A stretch of DNA of 64,000 bases from Elysia chlorotica (lineage: Eukaryota; Mollusca; Gastropoda; Plakobranchidae): assembly GCA_003991915.1 (NCBI GenBank), contig RQTK01000097.1:488057-552056 (forward strand). The letters run 5' to 3'. Position 1 is the first letter of the stretch; each line of letters opens with the position of its first letter. Shown in pieces: positions 1 to 13,377 of this stretch. The position numbers were made by a program, and so were the translations under genes. Under the pieces are notes generated by a model. That model searched no databases. It was given only the letters and a program-made list of their open reading frames with translations, and had not been told where the DNA came from.

Positions 1-772
1 CCAAACAACAGTAGATAAATAAAGAAAACATGGGTCGTTAAGCAAGATTACAAAATTCGTCAAATAAAAGAAAAACCAGAAACTCAAAACAATTGCTAAA
101 ATGCCACTCTCACATCTGTTGAAATGTTTTTTTCCCATTTACTTTCAATAAATAACATAATTCTCCGAGAGCCTTCCCAGTAAAAGCAATTGAAATCCGA
201 AGCTAGTGCTTTGTCTTCGAAATAAATATTCTTTGTTTTAGCGGCATCATTTTTCAGCCCTGTGATTACCAAACAAGTCTTGTATTGGCTGCTTTTAATT
301 TAAAATGCCACTGTAAACACTAATTTACCATTGCGGGAAGAAATATTTCCACATTCAGTTTGATAATGTCGCTGGTTATCTTAGCCATTAGGAATTTTCG
401 AAGGCCAATTCATCCTTTATCATGCAGTCTCCTAGTGTAATATTAATCTTGGAAACGGGTGAAATTTTTTAACCTGTATAATCTAGAAGTTACCATTTTG
501 CATTTTGGCATTCTGTCAAGATATATTTATTATTATACTTTCTTTAAAACTATTTTTATTTGTAGATACATTTCAGATAAAATGCCATAAGATCTAACCA
601 TTGATCTATTTCAAGACGTTGTTTCCGTTCATAAATCTAAGTAGATAAAGCATGTTAAATGACATTCAACAATGGATTATTATATGAGGATCCCCTGGGG
701 AAGCCAAGGAGACACTAAGAATAAAGACAGGCCCTCACTACACCGACACAGTTTACTTGCAAAGGATCTACC
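1..772. repeat. Direct duplication A, left copy (about 0.77 kb)
   Basis: This segment recurs almost unchanged at 2416-3189. By eye the copies differ by two substitutions near base 50 and a 2-base insertion near base 110 of the unit. Both stop matching right after the shared motif GGATCTACC. The left copy runs off the window edge, so the true unit may be longer. No coding content is recognised. The copies flank the fibronectin type III exon at 966-1117. Near identity of non-coding sequence implies a very recent duplication or an assembly (haplotype) artefact. Confidence 0.93.
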
Positions 773-965
773 ACAGGTTCATAAAACAGGTTCTATGTAC
801 ACATTTAAAACTTTCGAAAAAAATGAAATAAAAAGTTTTGACTATTACAAATTTACAGGAGTTTTATCAATAAATCAATATATTTTATCAATAAATCAAT
901 TATTATTACCCATGCTCGTATAGCAATGAATTTTAAATCATTTTTTTACATCCTCCATCTACCAG

Positions 966-1117
966 CTGTTCCCAGTGCGCCCAAGTCTGTCCATATCCGC
1001 AATATGGGGAAAGATAACCTCACATTGGAGTGGTCTGCCCCTGAAAGTGATGGCGGATCACGCATCAAGAAATACCTGGTGGAGAAATCCAAGATGGGTT
1101 CGGACAAATGGACAAAG
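966..1117 (+). CDS. Isolated exon encoding first half of a fibronectin type III domain (twitchin/titin-like)
   Basis: The exon encodes about 50 residues beginning AVPSAPKSV, followed by LTLEWSAP, DGG and KYLVEK. This is the N-terminal half (strands A to C) of a fibronectin type III domain as found in giant muscle proteins such as twitchin, projectin and titin. The acceptor is a pyrimidine-rich stretch ending CCAG at 962-965, and the donor is AAG|GTAGAT at 1118. Phase is 1 in and 0 out, length 152 bases. Sequence after the donor soon becomes purine-rich simple repeat, which supports exon end at 1117. The second half of the domain and other Ig/FN3 exons were not found downstream, so this may be a 3' exon of a gene lying mostly left of the window, a non-functional relic, or an exon displaced by assembly error. 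The frame is intact. The FN3 identity is clear; which protein it belongs to is inference. Confidence 0.8.
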
Positions 1118-1189
1118 GTAGATGATGATCTTTTTGAAAAAAAAAAGAGAAGAAATATGGTGAAAAAAAGCAAGGGAGAGATAGAGGGA

Positions 1190-1238
1190 TTGAGAGAGAA
1201 ATTGAGAGGGAGAAAGAGAAAGAGAGATAGGTAGATAG

Positions 1239-1277
<39 letters not shown>

Positions 1278-1280
1278 CAG
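1190..1280. repeat. (GA)n microsatellite just after the FN3 exon
   Basis: A purine-rich stretch with a pure (AG) core at about 1243-1272, 70-150 bases beyond the FN3 exon donor. It generates an open frame that would falsely extend the exon. Confidence 0.95.
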
Positions 1281-2094
1281 ATATTACAAATAAACAATGT
1301 TCACTTTAAGATGACTGCCTCTAATCAAAACTAATATGTGCTGTTAATGTAAAAGATTTTTTTTACTTTTATGAAAAAAAAATGTTTAAGTACAACATAG
1401 AGACATAATTAAAACCCCTCATTTCGAATGACTTTTTATTTGATGGCACAATTTTGTTCTGATTCCAGTAATATGAAATGCAAATTTGAGCCCATTCACT
1501 TTACCTTAATAATGTAGCCGTAAATTCTATTTTTATTAATCCTGTCTTTAATCCTCTGTTTGGCACCAGGTATCGACAGTTGATAGCTACAAAACTTTCC
1601 AGGCAGTAAGTGATCTGGAGCAGGAAGTAGAATGGCTCTTCGCAGGCTTTGTTTTGTTACCAAGGCTGAATCTGAGTTGTTGCTTTGATAATTAGTCAAT
1701 ACAAGAACTAATACTTGAAAAAAATGTTAACCCCCTTGAAGTATCCCACTATCCAAATGATTGGTATACAGGCAAGACCGGACCCGCACACTGGGAGAAA
1801 ACTGGAGAGACCGAATAATTCATTGTTGAGCCAATTAGATACCCATAGCATCAAGAATGCGCAAAACCTTTTAGACATATTTTTCTTGTCCAGAGCTTTA
1901 AAGGTAGCGAAATGGTTTGTTATACACGTTGAATTTTCAATCTCGGTCTTGTTGTTCAATACGAACTTCAACTCATTCCAAATAAACTCCAATCTTCATT
2001 TTTCTCCGTATGTGCGTCTTTCTTTCCATCTCTTTATCCATCCTTCTTCACCCTCCTGTCCGCCCACGAATCCCAGCCTGTCTTCCCTCTGTTA

Positions 2095-2236
<142 letters not shown>

Positions 2237-2415
2237 TCTTTCTCACTCTCCTTTCGATCAATCTTTCTATCTCTGTCCCTTCATCACTTTCTTCATTAAA
2301 TACTCTTCTGATACCAGACAAACCTCAAATTTGGAATTGTCGCTCGTAAAAAATGAAACAGAAAACCAAATCAATTAAACCACTCACACACAATGAAAGT
2401 ATAAAAAAATGTCCA

Positions 2416-3189
2416 CCAAACAACAGTAGATAAATAAAGAAAACATGGGTCGTTAAGCAAGATTTCATAATTCGTCAAATAAAAGAAAAACCAGAAACTC
2501 AAAACAATTGCTAAAATGCCACTTTCTCACATCTGTTGAAATGTTTTTTTCCCATTTACTTTCAATAAATAACATAATTCTCCGAGAGCCTTCCCAGTAA
2601 AAGCAATTGAAATCCGAAGCTAGTGCTTTGTCTTCGAAATAAATATTCTTTGTTTTAGCGGCATCATTTTTCAGCCCTGTGATTACCAAACAAGTCTTGT
2701 ATTGGCTGCTTTTAATTTAAAATGCCACTGTAAACACTAATTTACCATTGCGGGAAGAAATATTTCCACATTCAGTTTGATAATGTCGCTGGTTATCTTA
2801 GCCATTAGGAATTTTCGAAGGCCAATTCATCCTTTATCATGCAGTCTCCTAGTGTAATATTAATCTTGGAAACGGGTGAAATTTTTTAACCTGTATAATC
2901 TAGAAGTTACCATTTTGCATTTTGGCATTCTGTCAAGATATATTTATTATTATACTTTCTTTAAAACTATTTTTATTTGTAGATACATTTCAGATAAAAT
3001 GCCATAAGATCTAACCATTGATCTATTTCAAGACGTTGTTTCCGTTCATAAATCTAAGTAGATAAAGCATGTTAAATGACATTCAACAATGGATTATTAT
3101 ATGAGGATCCCCTGGGGAAGCCAAGGAGACACTAAGAATAAAGACAGGCCCTCACTACACCGACACAGTTTACTTGCAAAGGATCTACC
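2416..3189. repeat. Direct duplication A, right copy
   Basis: Second copy of the 1-772 sequence, in the same orientation, offset by 2415-2417 bases. Divergence is abrupt at 3190. The right copy has no FN3 exon after it; instead it continues into unrelated AT-rich DNA. No coding content is recognised. Confidence 0.93.
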
Positions 3190-4469
3190 TATTGCACCAG
3201 TTCTTTTCACTGAATCACGCAACATGATTACTTGATAAACACATATCCATGGGAAATAATAATTTTGTCGTTTATACTAGATTTCTTTTCGACGGAATAT
3301 AATATAAACTTATGAATACAATTTAAAACTCTCCCACGGAAAATATTACAGCAGTTAAAACTGGCAGAATCTGTTCGCACTTTGTCTTTTGGTAGTAGGG
3401 AAATGGGGATTTACAGCTTCGTTTTTAGACAGCACGAAATTTAAATTGTAGTTTAATGTTAAGGCTTTCTTTAAATGAGCCTCATAAATCCCTAGTTGAA
3501 GTTTGTAATTAAAGACCAGCCCGCTTTGACATTAAAATGGGAGAATTTCAGAAAATCACATTTTCTTTCTGTCCAAGAATTGCCCGTTAAACCCTAGGAA
3601 TCTATCGCGCATTCTTATCAAAGACAAACACGTTCTCTCTGCAACAGTAAAAGTGGATATCTCGCCTGTTACCTTCCGAAGTCTTGCTTCCATAGACTTT
3701 GTTTGAGCCTGTAATATGGATGTACAAAACTTATACCCAAAATAACAACATGATTTTTAAACCTTTTTCTAAAACCTTAGCCGATTTGCACACCGGGAGC
3801 CCATCTAGTAAGTAATTTCTGTTTTAAGCAACTTTTGATTTTGATAGAGCTATCAACAGAGTTATATATTCAAGTCCCAGTTATACATCCTCGTGTCGTT
3901 ATGAACTAAGGGTAGCAATAGATTTCTTAGCTCTTTTCGTTTAAATTCATTAACTTATCAAGAATATTTAGAAAGATCTTTAACTAATAAAGATTGTCCA
4001 AAATACGTTTAAATCTTCGTTCATAAAAAGGACGTTATGTGTATAAATTATCAAAAGTCTCTTATTTGCAAAATCTCGGAAATAGTTGTTGGTTGTAATA
4101 CGACTGTTCTGTTTCTCTTTTTTTCTGTAAACCCCTTTATATTTAGATTTGTAACAAAAACGTTTTTGTAAAGGGGCTACTCTTAACACCCCCCCGCGTT
4201 TACCAAGTCTCCTGAAAACTTCCTGAACCCCTGCCCCATCCACACACACCCGCACAACTCTTTATTTATTCACCCTTGTATTCCACCAATTAACCAAATT
4301 GGTGCACATTTCTTTAATAGAAATTCTTGGACCAATTAAAGATGATCGAATGTGTCAACACTTTGTCTTCTATGCCTTGCGAAAGATGCAATTATGGCTG
4401 TTTTTAAACTCGACCAAATTCAGATTAATATTTGCATTTTATTTTAATGATTCTAATTTTTTTAAGTGT

Positions 4470-4700
4470 CCAAGGGGTCGCAGTGTTCCAAGGGTAGAGC
4501 ATACACCGTGTACATTGAAGATAGCGGTTTGATCTCCAGTCTAGCCGCCGCGGTATCTCCCTAATAGTTGGGTCGGTAATATTAATAGTGTAATCGACCA
4601 AGTACCAGTTATACCGTTTTGGACTCCCGTCGTCGCACAGGAGATCTAGGCGCTTTCAAACTCGGAGAGACCTTCCTTACTGTATTTTAGGATTGGTGAG
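4470..4700 (+). repeat. Degenerate tRNA-derived SINE (family 1)
   Basis: A weak A-box-like stretch (CCAAGGGTAGAGC, about 4489-4501) and a B-box-like GGTTTGATCTCC about 25 bases later are followed by a body with TAGTTGGGTCGGTAATATT. That body aligns by eye with the better-preserved copy at 39677-39900 (CTGGTTGGGTCAGTGTCAGT). The copy is old and the ends are approximate. Confidence 0.5.
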
Positions 4701-6007
4701 TTATCAATGTTCTATGCCAATGTCCGTTCTGTATCAGTCATAAAACTAATGTTGGTTATATCCAAAACATATCCCAACTATATTTAAATGATACAAAAAA
4801 TGGAAATTTGACATTAATTTGATTGAAATATAGATACTTGGAATGCACTGATGGTAAATAAGAATATTTTTATGCCATTCAAAATTCCTAGATCCCATCT
4901 GCAATAAATATAAAGTTTTCTATGTTGACGTGCCGTAAGCAGAAAGTCTAACTCTAAATCTAGATCACATTAACATTATAGGTTCTTTGTAAAGAGGCAG
5001 CATACGTTGTCGCTACGCCATTGCAGCTAGCTCTAAGCAGTTTTTGTGGACATTTTTAAACAAGTAAGGGGTTTTGGACAGATCTTTGAAAAACCTTAAA
5101 CATTGCAAGATTGTATGAATGCAGTATTGGTTAAAACAATTCAAGTTTTTCACTGGACCAGGAAAAAAGCCATTTTGAGTATTTTAGATATCTCTGGCAA
5201 AATCTCAAAAATAGATCTAGTTTGTATTACGGCTAATTTTTGTTTATTTTTAGCGCGATTTATTAAACCAGTTTTAAAAATCAAAACTTTTTCAGTCTCA
5301 TTTCATTTTTCTGATGCAAATAAGAAGTTAAACTTTATCATCTTTTATCCGAAGTTGTATTCTACTATGTAGAGAAGCCGCCGAGAAAGATTGTAATGAG
5401 TGATGTTTTGTTATTTACATTTGGACCAGAATAATTATAAATAAACGTTCAGAAATTCTAAGACAATAGTTAGGATTTACAGCACAACCATATGAATTTA
5501 ATGATCCACCCTAATTTGCCACTTTAATCCTATCCTACAACAATAATTTTTGGTAGATGCAAAGATGTCCTTGTTTACTCACTCCTCGAGCATCTGGCGA
5601 TCAGTGCCGTTTCCTGTTATTTAGACTCTATGGCTATCTTTCATTTAAGTCAAAAGCTGCTTCAGTGTTTTGTCTGTTATAATTTTTATTTCAGTAAAAC
5701 CGGTGAATGAACTTTAATGCCTGGTTCTAATCCAACCCTGCGATATCCCAATGACAGCTATTTGAAAGTAACACAACTCTTGAGAGTCTGGAAACCAAAC
5801 CACGCAATATCAGGGCTAAAATGATGCTTTAGTAGAAACTGAGCGTAAGAGTGAAACGTTTACTTTGTTTTAGGCCATTAGATACCTTTGATACCATCTT
5901 GGTACCAACTCGATCGAAGAGCCAGATCCCCTCCGTACTAAAACAAAACTAAAAGACAGGCGGGAGGGCACTATGAGGGTGTAAGATACTTAAGAAACAT
6001 GAAGTGA

Positions 6008-6090
6008 AGAGAGAGCGAGAGATAAAGAGATAAAGAAAGGAAGAGAGAGAGAAAGAGAAAGATAGAGAGAGAATGAGAGAGACTTACAAA
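6008..6090. repeat. Imperfect (GA)n tract
   Basis: Interrupted GAGA/AAAGA purine tract. It explains the Ser/Leu-rich minus-strand frame here. Confidence 0.9.
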
Positions 6091-8520
6091 CAGACAGATA
6101 CGGAAATGAAACGAAATATAGACAAAGAGCTGCAGCAAGGGTAAGAGACAGAAAGCCAAGATTACAGTCAACATGAAGACTGAAAAACTATCGTCATTTA
6201 AAACATAGTCATTTTTTCTCGCACAAGAAAGACATTGACACCTCAATATTTGTCAATTTACATTAGCTGCTGCTGCTTCTGTGAAAATTTTGTTTAAATG
6301 TACTTGGTTATCTTAAAGTGAATCCAAACACCAAAGTTATATGTCGCCTGCCCAAGAACAGCGACCTACAAACAAATCTTACCTTATTAATAAAACAATC
6401 TCCCCCCCCACCCCCCCACCCCCCAAAAAATAAAAAAAATTTAAAAAATAATAAAAAATTAGACCATCACCATCACTTTCACCCGGTGTACAGCGAAACT
6501 GTTAATTTAAATATATGTCATGTATACGATGTAAGGCTATTCTTCTAATCCCGCCCTGGTGCCTTTGATGTCGGTGTTTTAGTATCAAAAGTAAGAATAT
6601 CGGACCAGTGCGATACTGTCGATGGTCGGTGCTTTAATATATTAATTATGCCTTGTAGTGATCATCTAACAAAAAAGTGCCGAATGTTCCTATCCCATTT
6701 ATCCAAATAGAATCTCCTTTTGACTGTTTTTTTTAGTTTGTTTGTTACCTTTACAAGGCTATAATTTTCTATGTATGTTGATACGTGATTTTAATAAATA
6801 ATTATGCAACATTGTATATATAACTTTCATAATCTCTATGTTTAAATCTTATCTGAAATATTGCTATTTCACTTTATAATTTGCAAAAAATAAGTGGCCT
6901 ATACACACACTCTACACATCCCTGTTTTTCTTTAATAATTATCGCCATAGCTTTTGATTACTGAAGCGCGACCTATTTAACGGCCATCGATAGTTCACTA
7001 CCTTTCAATGTTTATGACCTTGCCAGACACAATACTTCACAAACTGATTCAGCCTTTCCACAATTTGAACATTTTTTCAAAATGGTATTCGTAATCTACA
7101 AGATTATTCAAGGGTTATTCCTCTAAAAATGCCCATACGGTATCCCGTTGATATTGTTTAATTTAAGCTGGCACCCTTGTCTCTCGAAAATTCCTTCATG
7201 GAAAACTAACCAAGATTCCAAAAGCTAGCCTTCCCCATGTACATAATGTAATCCACGACGCGCGCATTCTGCGGGCTGGACTATTTTAATATCTTTGCTT
7301 CTATGACGTCTTAAATTGAGCCGACGGCTGCATCAACCACAGAAAAGTTAACTTACGCCCATAGAGCAACCACATAGTTTCCTGCGACAACTCAATTATA
7401 GGATTAACCCTTTTCTGATTATGGTTTTGGGTTGCTTCTGGCATTTCAAATAACTTTTAGGCATTAAAACAGAAGAACAGAAGCGATGATACATTGATTA
7501 ATACACTAAATACAATGAAATCTGACAACAATTATGAACTAACAGTTAGTCGGATTGTGTGTAGGATTTATTTTCTGCGGATTAAAAAAATTCAGGAAAA
7601 CAACAACAAAACAACACAAAACCCCCCTTGCATATTAGAACAAAATTGTGAATGGCTCTGGGTATTAAGACATTTTTTTTTCAAAATGTGAAATCTGTGC
7701 CGCTTACACTTATAATAATCATTGGTCGATTGATAGAACTCTGAAAAATTAATCATTGAAATTATTAAGCCTACTTAGAAAATTATATTACAAATGACCA
7801 TATAATTTTGTAGACATGTATAAATTATATAAAACGTATTTAAGGCGCGGATCCCCGGCCTCCCACCACAAGCCACCATCAAACCCAGCCTTAACGTTCT
7901 GGTTGAACTCAACATTCCAAGCTTTTCTTAACTACATAAATGTACTCGACCCTCATATATATTGTATAACCCATTGTCTACTTCGGGTCTAAAAAAAACC
8001 ACACTGAGAGAACACGACAAACAAAAGTTCACAACAAAACAGTCGGAAAACAAAAGCAACAGTACCAATAACTGTGGAGCACAGAGGACGGTAGCCGTCA
8101 ATACTGAGACCGGCCGTCGGCGACAAAATGTGGTCTAGCTCCAGAAGAAGTTCAACAGAGAAAATAAAACCGTGGATAATATTTCATTTTAGTTAACTTT
8201 TTACTTAAAGTGATTAAAATGTTTATCCTACCCCTTATTATGTTAGGCCATCTTCGCTGAGTTGACAGTGAATGTAATATTCAAAGCATCCCGGCCCTGA
8301 AAGTAGCTTTGTTTGAGAGCCCCGCACCTCCTCTTCCCCAGGGAATACGCTGCTCACCAAAGCGAAGAGAAACCCGATGAGAGGGCAGCCATGAAGAAGC
8401 GACAGAGGGGAATGGGTCGAGGAATTTAAAATATGTATAAGCCAAAAGATATAGAGATAGAAAGATAGATAGATTATAGCTAGATTAATATAAAGATGGT
8501 TAGATGGATAGAGCCAGCGA

Positions 8521-8676
<156 letters not shown>

Positions 8677-9348
8677 GAGGAAAGGGTGGGGGGAGAAAAA
8701 GTTGCTACACATCGATGCAATACTACGTTTTCTCATTCTCATTCCATGTATCTCTGGTGATCCCAGCCTGGCTAGCTTATAACTTAGAATGACATCCTAT
8801 ATCTTTATTCAAAAGTTTTCTTTCAGCTAGACAGATCTAACGGAGGCTTACCGGAAGGGCTCTACGAAAATAAGCCCTACATAGTCATGACAAACTTGCT
8901 CCATAGTAGATAGACATCGGCAAGGAAAACGTCACAGATTATCTCATCTTCCATGAATAAAGACTCGCGTCCAAGCGGCCAGCAATGCAGTTCACGTCTA
9001 GACAAGGCCACGGCCCCTATTACGAGCGCTGCTTTTATGCTTACTTTCTCCATCTTTTCCTTTATCCATACATGTTTCACTTCTGTATGTCTCGTTAAGT
9101 GTGAATATGGTTACCAGTGCTAACATGTCCTGAAATAGATATAATAAGTAAATAGCGTGGGTACACGTAGACATAAAAATATAATAGAAAGAAAGGGTGA
9201 AAAGAAAAGAAATAGATAAGAAAGATAAGGGGAAAAGAGAGAGACATTAGCTAGAAAGAACACTAGAAAAAAAAGATAGAATGCAAATTGTGTATGAACG
9301 GTTTAAGCGCATAAATAACAAGTAATAATCAGCCTTAGAACGCAAACG

Positions 9349-9394
9349 CACACACTCACACACACACACAAACGCACAAACACACTAAAAGATT

Positions 9395-9458
<64 letters not shown>

Positions 9459-9529
9459 GGAGAGGAGAATGTCAAGAACGGTAAGTGTAAGAAAGAATCG
9501 ATTGGACAGCATGATTGATATGATGTTTG

Positions 9530-9574
<45 letters not shown>
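9349..9574. repeat. Cluster of (CA)n, (GA)n, (TG)n and (TA)n microsatellites
   Basis: Within 230 bases there are CA at about 9349-9371, pure GA at about 9403-9453, TG at about 9531-9543 and TA at about 9544-9574. No coding content. Confidence 0.95.
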
Positions 9575-9577
<3 letters not shown>

Positions 9578-9744
9578 TTTTACTACTTTAAAGCTGCACA
9601 AAAATTAACATGTCTGTGGGACGTGACAGCCGCAGCTAATAAAACATTAATCACAAATAGACATTTCATAATATCTCTCTCCTAGCGGTGTCATCGCAAA
9701 TTCGGCAGAATGGGTATTCATTATAATATTACCGTTTTGTGAGC

Positions 9745-9791
9745 CCAATCATAGTTACTCTTATGTTAGAAACATAGTTACTCTTATGTTA
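9745..9791. repeat. Short tandem duplication (about 23 bp x2)
   Basis: The string ATAGTTACTCTTATGTTAG occurs twice, separated by a few bases. Confidence 0.85.
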
Positions 9792-9959
9792 GTAGCAATA
9801 CTTGTTGTGGTTGAGTTTCTTCTCATTTTTCAAGGTTCTACAATGTCTGTACGATTTATTGTCACGAGAGTCCGAGATTGAGAGATCCCTGGTAAAGGCA
9901 GGGGACACTAACTTTAGTAGAAATTGCAGTTATTTTGTTGTTCAATTTCCTACAATCGT

Positions 9960-10352
9960 GGGGTTTATTTTATCGAGAGCGAGGAGACAATGGAAAAGAC
10001 TGCGGGCACTAGAGCGGGGAAGGTTGTGAGCTGAAGAAGTGAGTGTCTCTGAGCAGGTAGATAGGTTGGCGCGCGTGAGGCGGGTAGATAGGTTGGCGCG
10101 CGTGAGGCGGGTAGATAGGTTGGCGCGCGTGAGGCGGGATGCCCAAGCGAGCTGGTAGGGACGGTGAGGTTCTCTAGCGCTTCCACTAGCGATCGGTCTG
10201 TTTGGGAACAAAACCAGCAGATTTCTCAATCAAAATAAAAGCTTCCACTCGTTACATGCGGTGACGCCTGCAGGCAGAGAAAACAATTGTGATTCAGTGC
10301 ATTAACGTGAACGCAAACATAAGCTCTAGGATTTTATCTTTCGTATAGCGAG
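9960..10352 (+). promoter_or_regulatory. Tentative promoter / non-coding first exon of the calbindin gene
   Basis: This patch is clearly richer in GC and CpG than its AT-rich surroundings. It contains GCGCGC motifs and ends in a near-ideal splice donor, GCGAG|GTGAGTAT (GT at 10353-10354). A weak TATA-like AATAAAAG lies near 10233. The calbindin start-codon exon at 21958 has a strong acceptor upstream of a long 5'UTR, so at least one upstream non-coding exon is expected, and this is the best candidate I see. Nothing proves transcription. It could equally be an unrelated GC-rich patch. Confidence 0.3.
10057..10137. repeat. 27 bp tandem repeat, three perfect copies
   Basis: Unit starts GTAGATAGGTTGGCGCGCGT and ends GAGGCGG; three copies run head to tail without a mismatch by eye. 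Each unit carries GCGCGC. Because 27 is a multiple of three, frames across it encode a 9-residue periodic peptide, which I take as an artefact. Confidence 0.95.
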
Positions 10353-11949
10353 GTGAGTATATATCCCATTTTGATTAAATGAAATTATTCGCTTCTACAT
10401 TCAAAAGAAAATTGAATCTCGAGTGTATTAGAACTACATGTGCTCTTATATAAATATTTTAAACGAACACAAGCTTTTTTATAGTCATTTAAGAAGATAT
10501 TTTTTAAACCACTGTTAGAGATGTTAGAGAAGGGGAGTTCCATTCAAGTTTAACTAATCAGTCTATGAATGGAGCACTGCTTATAATTTAAAAAAAAACT
10601 TTTCTATAATTTTGTGCATTGGACGCTAAATGTTGTACACGTGAAACAGGTACTTGATCATGATTACGTATCAATTTGCATGTCTCTCATTAGTTATGGT
10701 CATAATTGGTTGGAATTGTAGCTTAAAGTCAACAAAGTGCAATGACATAAGAAAACATCATTGCATATTTAGGGACGTCTGCAGATGGCCATCAGAAATC
10801 AGAATACTTTTTGTGTAGTTGGTTGCCACACTTGACGCGTATTGCTTTAAAATAAACATGTACATGTCACAAAGCATTTTTTCGATAAAATTTGGTCTGG
10901 AGACGAGTGTTTAAACCGTTCTTTGAACTTAGAATCGGGAATTTGCATATATATAAAGATAAAAGCAAGTCTAGCAAGACTGGCAGTAAGTTGGTTCTAT
11001 TGATGGATAACAAGACAATGGAAATTGTTTTTTGCTTATTAAAAAATCCTCAGAAATCCATAGAGCTAATTTCTCACCTTATTGATTGTTATAGTCGGAA
11101 TACTATTTTGACTGTTGTTTGCATGGTAGACAACAGCTTTATTGGCTAAAGGAGGTGCATCCCTGATTAAATAAACTTTTGGTTCTTTGTGGATGTATTT
11201 TCTTATTGGTTTTTAAAACACTTTCTATATAAGTCAATGAGGGGAACGAACTGGAAATCAATCAATAGTTCTAACCGGAGTTTTTTTTTCAAATAAATAC
11301 TTCATTCAGTCTCGTCTTTAAAATCGCAGGTCGCCCTCAAACATTTTATTTATGTGGGTTTATCATAATAGGTAGCTTATGATAAATGAAACCATCGTGA
11401 TTTTGTTTCCAGAAAAAGATTTCGGTGTCTTTTTAAAGCAAGGTCTGTAGTCCGTCATTTAGCTGATAGGTCAGTATGAATATTCTAGCTCCACCTGAGT
11501 AGAATGTCAAGCCCAGGGATGTTATTATTTTAGCAGGGTGTTCTAGTATTCTCATCTAACTTTCAAACGGAAAAATGTACTGTAAATTCCTGAGATAGTA
11601 TCCTAATATCTAATCTGCACTTCAAAAAAGGTTAGACGATGCCCCTCTTTTTAAAAGCCTGTTATGTCTCGATCTAGATTTAAGTTGAAGTAATTATGTC
11701 TGTATCAACCGAAAAGAGTTTAAATTTAAATCGGTAACATGCACTGCTGTATGACAAGAAAATTAATTTAATAAGGTGAACATTTTGTTCTGCCACACTG
11801 CGATCATTCCACTCTTTAGGTACATTGAATTGGGAATGCTGAAGCCATAAAATGTGCTTTAGTTTTCTTGAATACTTTTTACGGCGATATGTGCTTTAAC
11901 CTTGCCAATAGATAAAGCTGTCTAAAATTTAAACCCTATTAGATATTCC

Positions 11950-12015
11950 AATGGGATATCGAACCCTGGGCCTTTAGTTGTAAATTCAGAGCTTCATTGA
12001 CTGAGCCATATGGCA
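11950..12015 (-). repeat. tRNA-like SINE head
   Basis: On the minus strand an A-box-like TATGGCTCAGTCA is followed about 30 bases later by a B-box GGGTTCGATATCC. Spacing fits an RNA polymerase III internal promoter. No full cloverleaf or CCA end is evident, so I call a SINE head rather than a tRNA gene. Confidence 0.55.
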
Positions 12016-13311
12016 AACATTGAAATCGATAACTGAAAATGTTATACTTATAATGAAATGCACATACTGGGAGCTGTGAGTGGTAAAACCTTAGACTCAT
12101 GAGCTAATCAATGTATTAACTTCTAACAGGATCGACTTTTAAATCCAGGAGTGTAGCTGAACTGTGATGAATCTATAAATGGGACTTAAGCAAACCGAAT
12201 AGATTATTATGTAATCATGAATCACTGAAATAAAGAGTGCGATCACTACTTTTTTTTATGTTTACAGGCAAACTGAATTCGAGCAATTTCAGTGGTTGTG
12301 GGTGTTTGGAAATTGTCTTATCCTACATAATAAAATTCAGATAAGCTTAAGTTAATTGTTGAAGCATACCTTTTCGGATAAAAATAAACCATTACATTTA
12401 GAATGTATGGTCTTGACTGTGGACTGAGTCGTGCAATTGTGACATCCTTCAAAAACTATTGTTTCTTCTTCTTAGGGCCAGAACAGTAGCTAAAGAAGGG
12501 TCATGTCGTTAAATAAATAAAGTAGCAATACGTATAGCTCACTACATAACTTGTAAAAAGTAGAAGACTATTGCCAAACATAATTATAGAACTTAAACTT
12601 TAAACACTACATCCGAAAGACAATTATTGGCGACATAATTCATTATTGTATTATGTGTTTATAACATTTATGAACATAATAAAATTTAATATGTATTCAC
12701 TACTGAAACTTTGATGGCGTATTTTTTAATGATCTACCGCACAAACGTAACTATAGATTATCAAGATCAAAACTAGATCCGCATACGTAACAAACATCAG
12801 TAGTCCTTGGATGGGTCCTCTTGGATGGGTTAAGCGTGACCACTCATGTACTTCAATAACTTCACAATCTATCATTGTAAATTATGCTCCCGTACACATG
12901 CAAGATACCGACAGTAATAGAACCGTTTCTTATATAACAGACGCTTTAATTAGGTCCATTATATACAAGTATATGAAAAGAAAACTCGATATAACTGCTC
13001 GCGGTAAGAAAGAAATCATCGATAGTATAGAAAAGCTGAGCACTAATTATTTTCCTTTCCATGCTGACGCCCAATGTTGTTAACTCATTGCTCTGTAAAG
13101 AACCTCTCAAGCTCATCACGGTCTAAAAAATGAAGAATCAATTTCGACCGGGTTCGAACTAACGGGCGTAAAATATCAGATGCGTTTAAATCTTTCTATC
13201 GATCATTATTATCTCAAGTAGGCTAGCCCAGGTTTTCTTCAGCCACATCAGAAGCATAACGATACAAATATCGACCACAATCACCAACACAGACTAACAT
13301 AGAGGCTCAAC

Positions 13312-13325
<14 letters not shown>

Positions 13326-13372
<47 letters not shown>
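13326..13372. repeat. (CT)n microsatellite
   Basis: About 47 bases of pure CT. It creates the Arg/Glu-rich tail of a minus-strand frame that is not a gene. Confidence 0.95.

Positions 13373-13377
<5 letters not shown>

Noticed and set aside
13140..13170. Isolated B-box-like GGGTTCGAACTAAC
   Set aside because: No A-box at proper distance on either strand and no shared body; too little for a SINE call.
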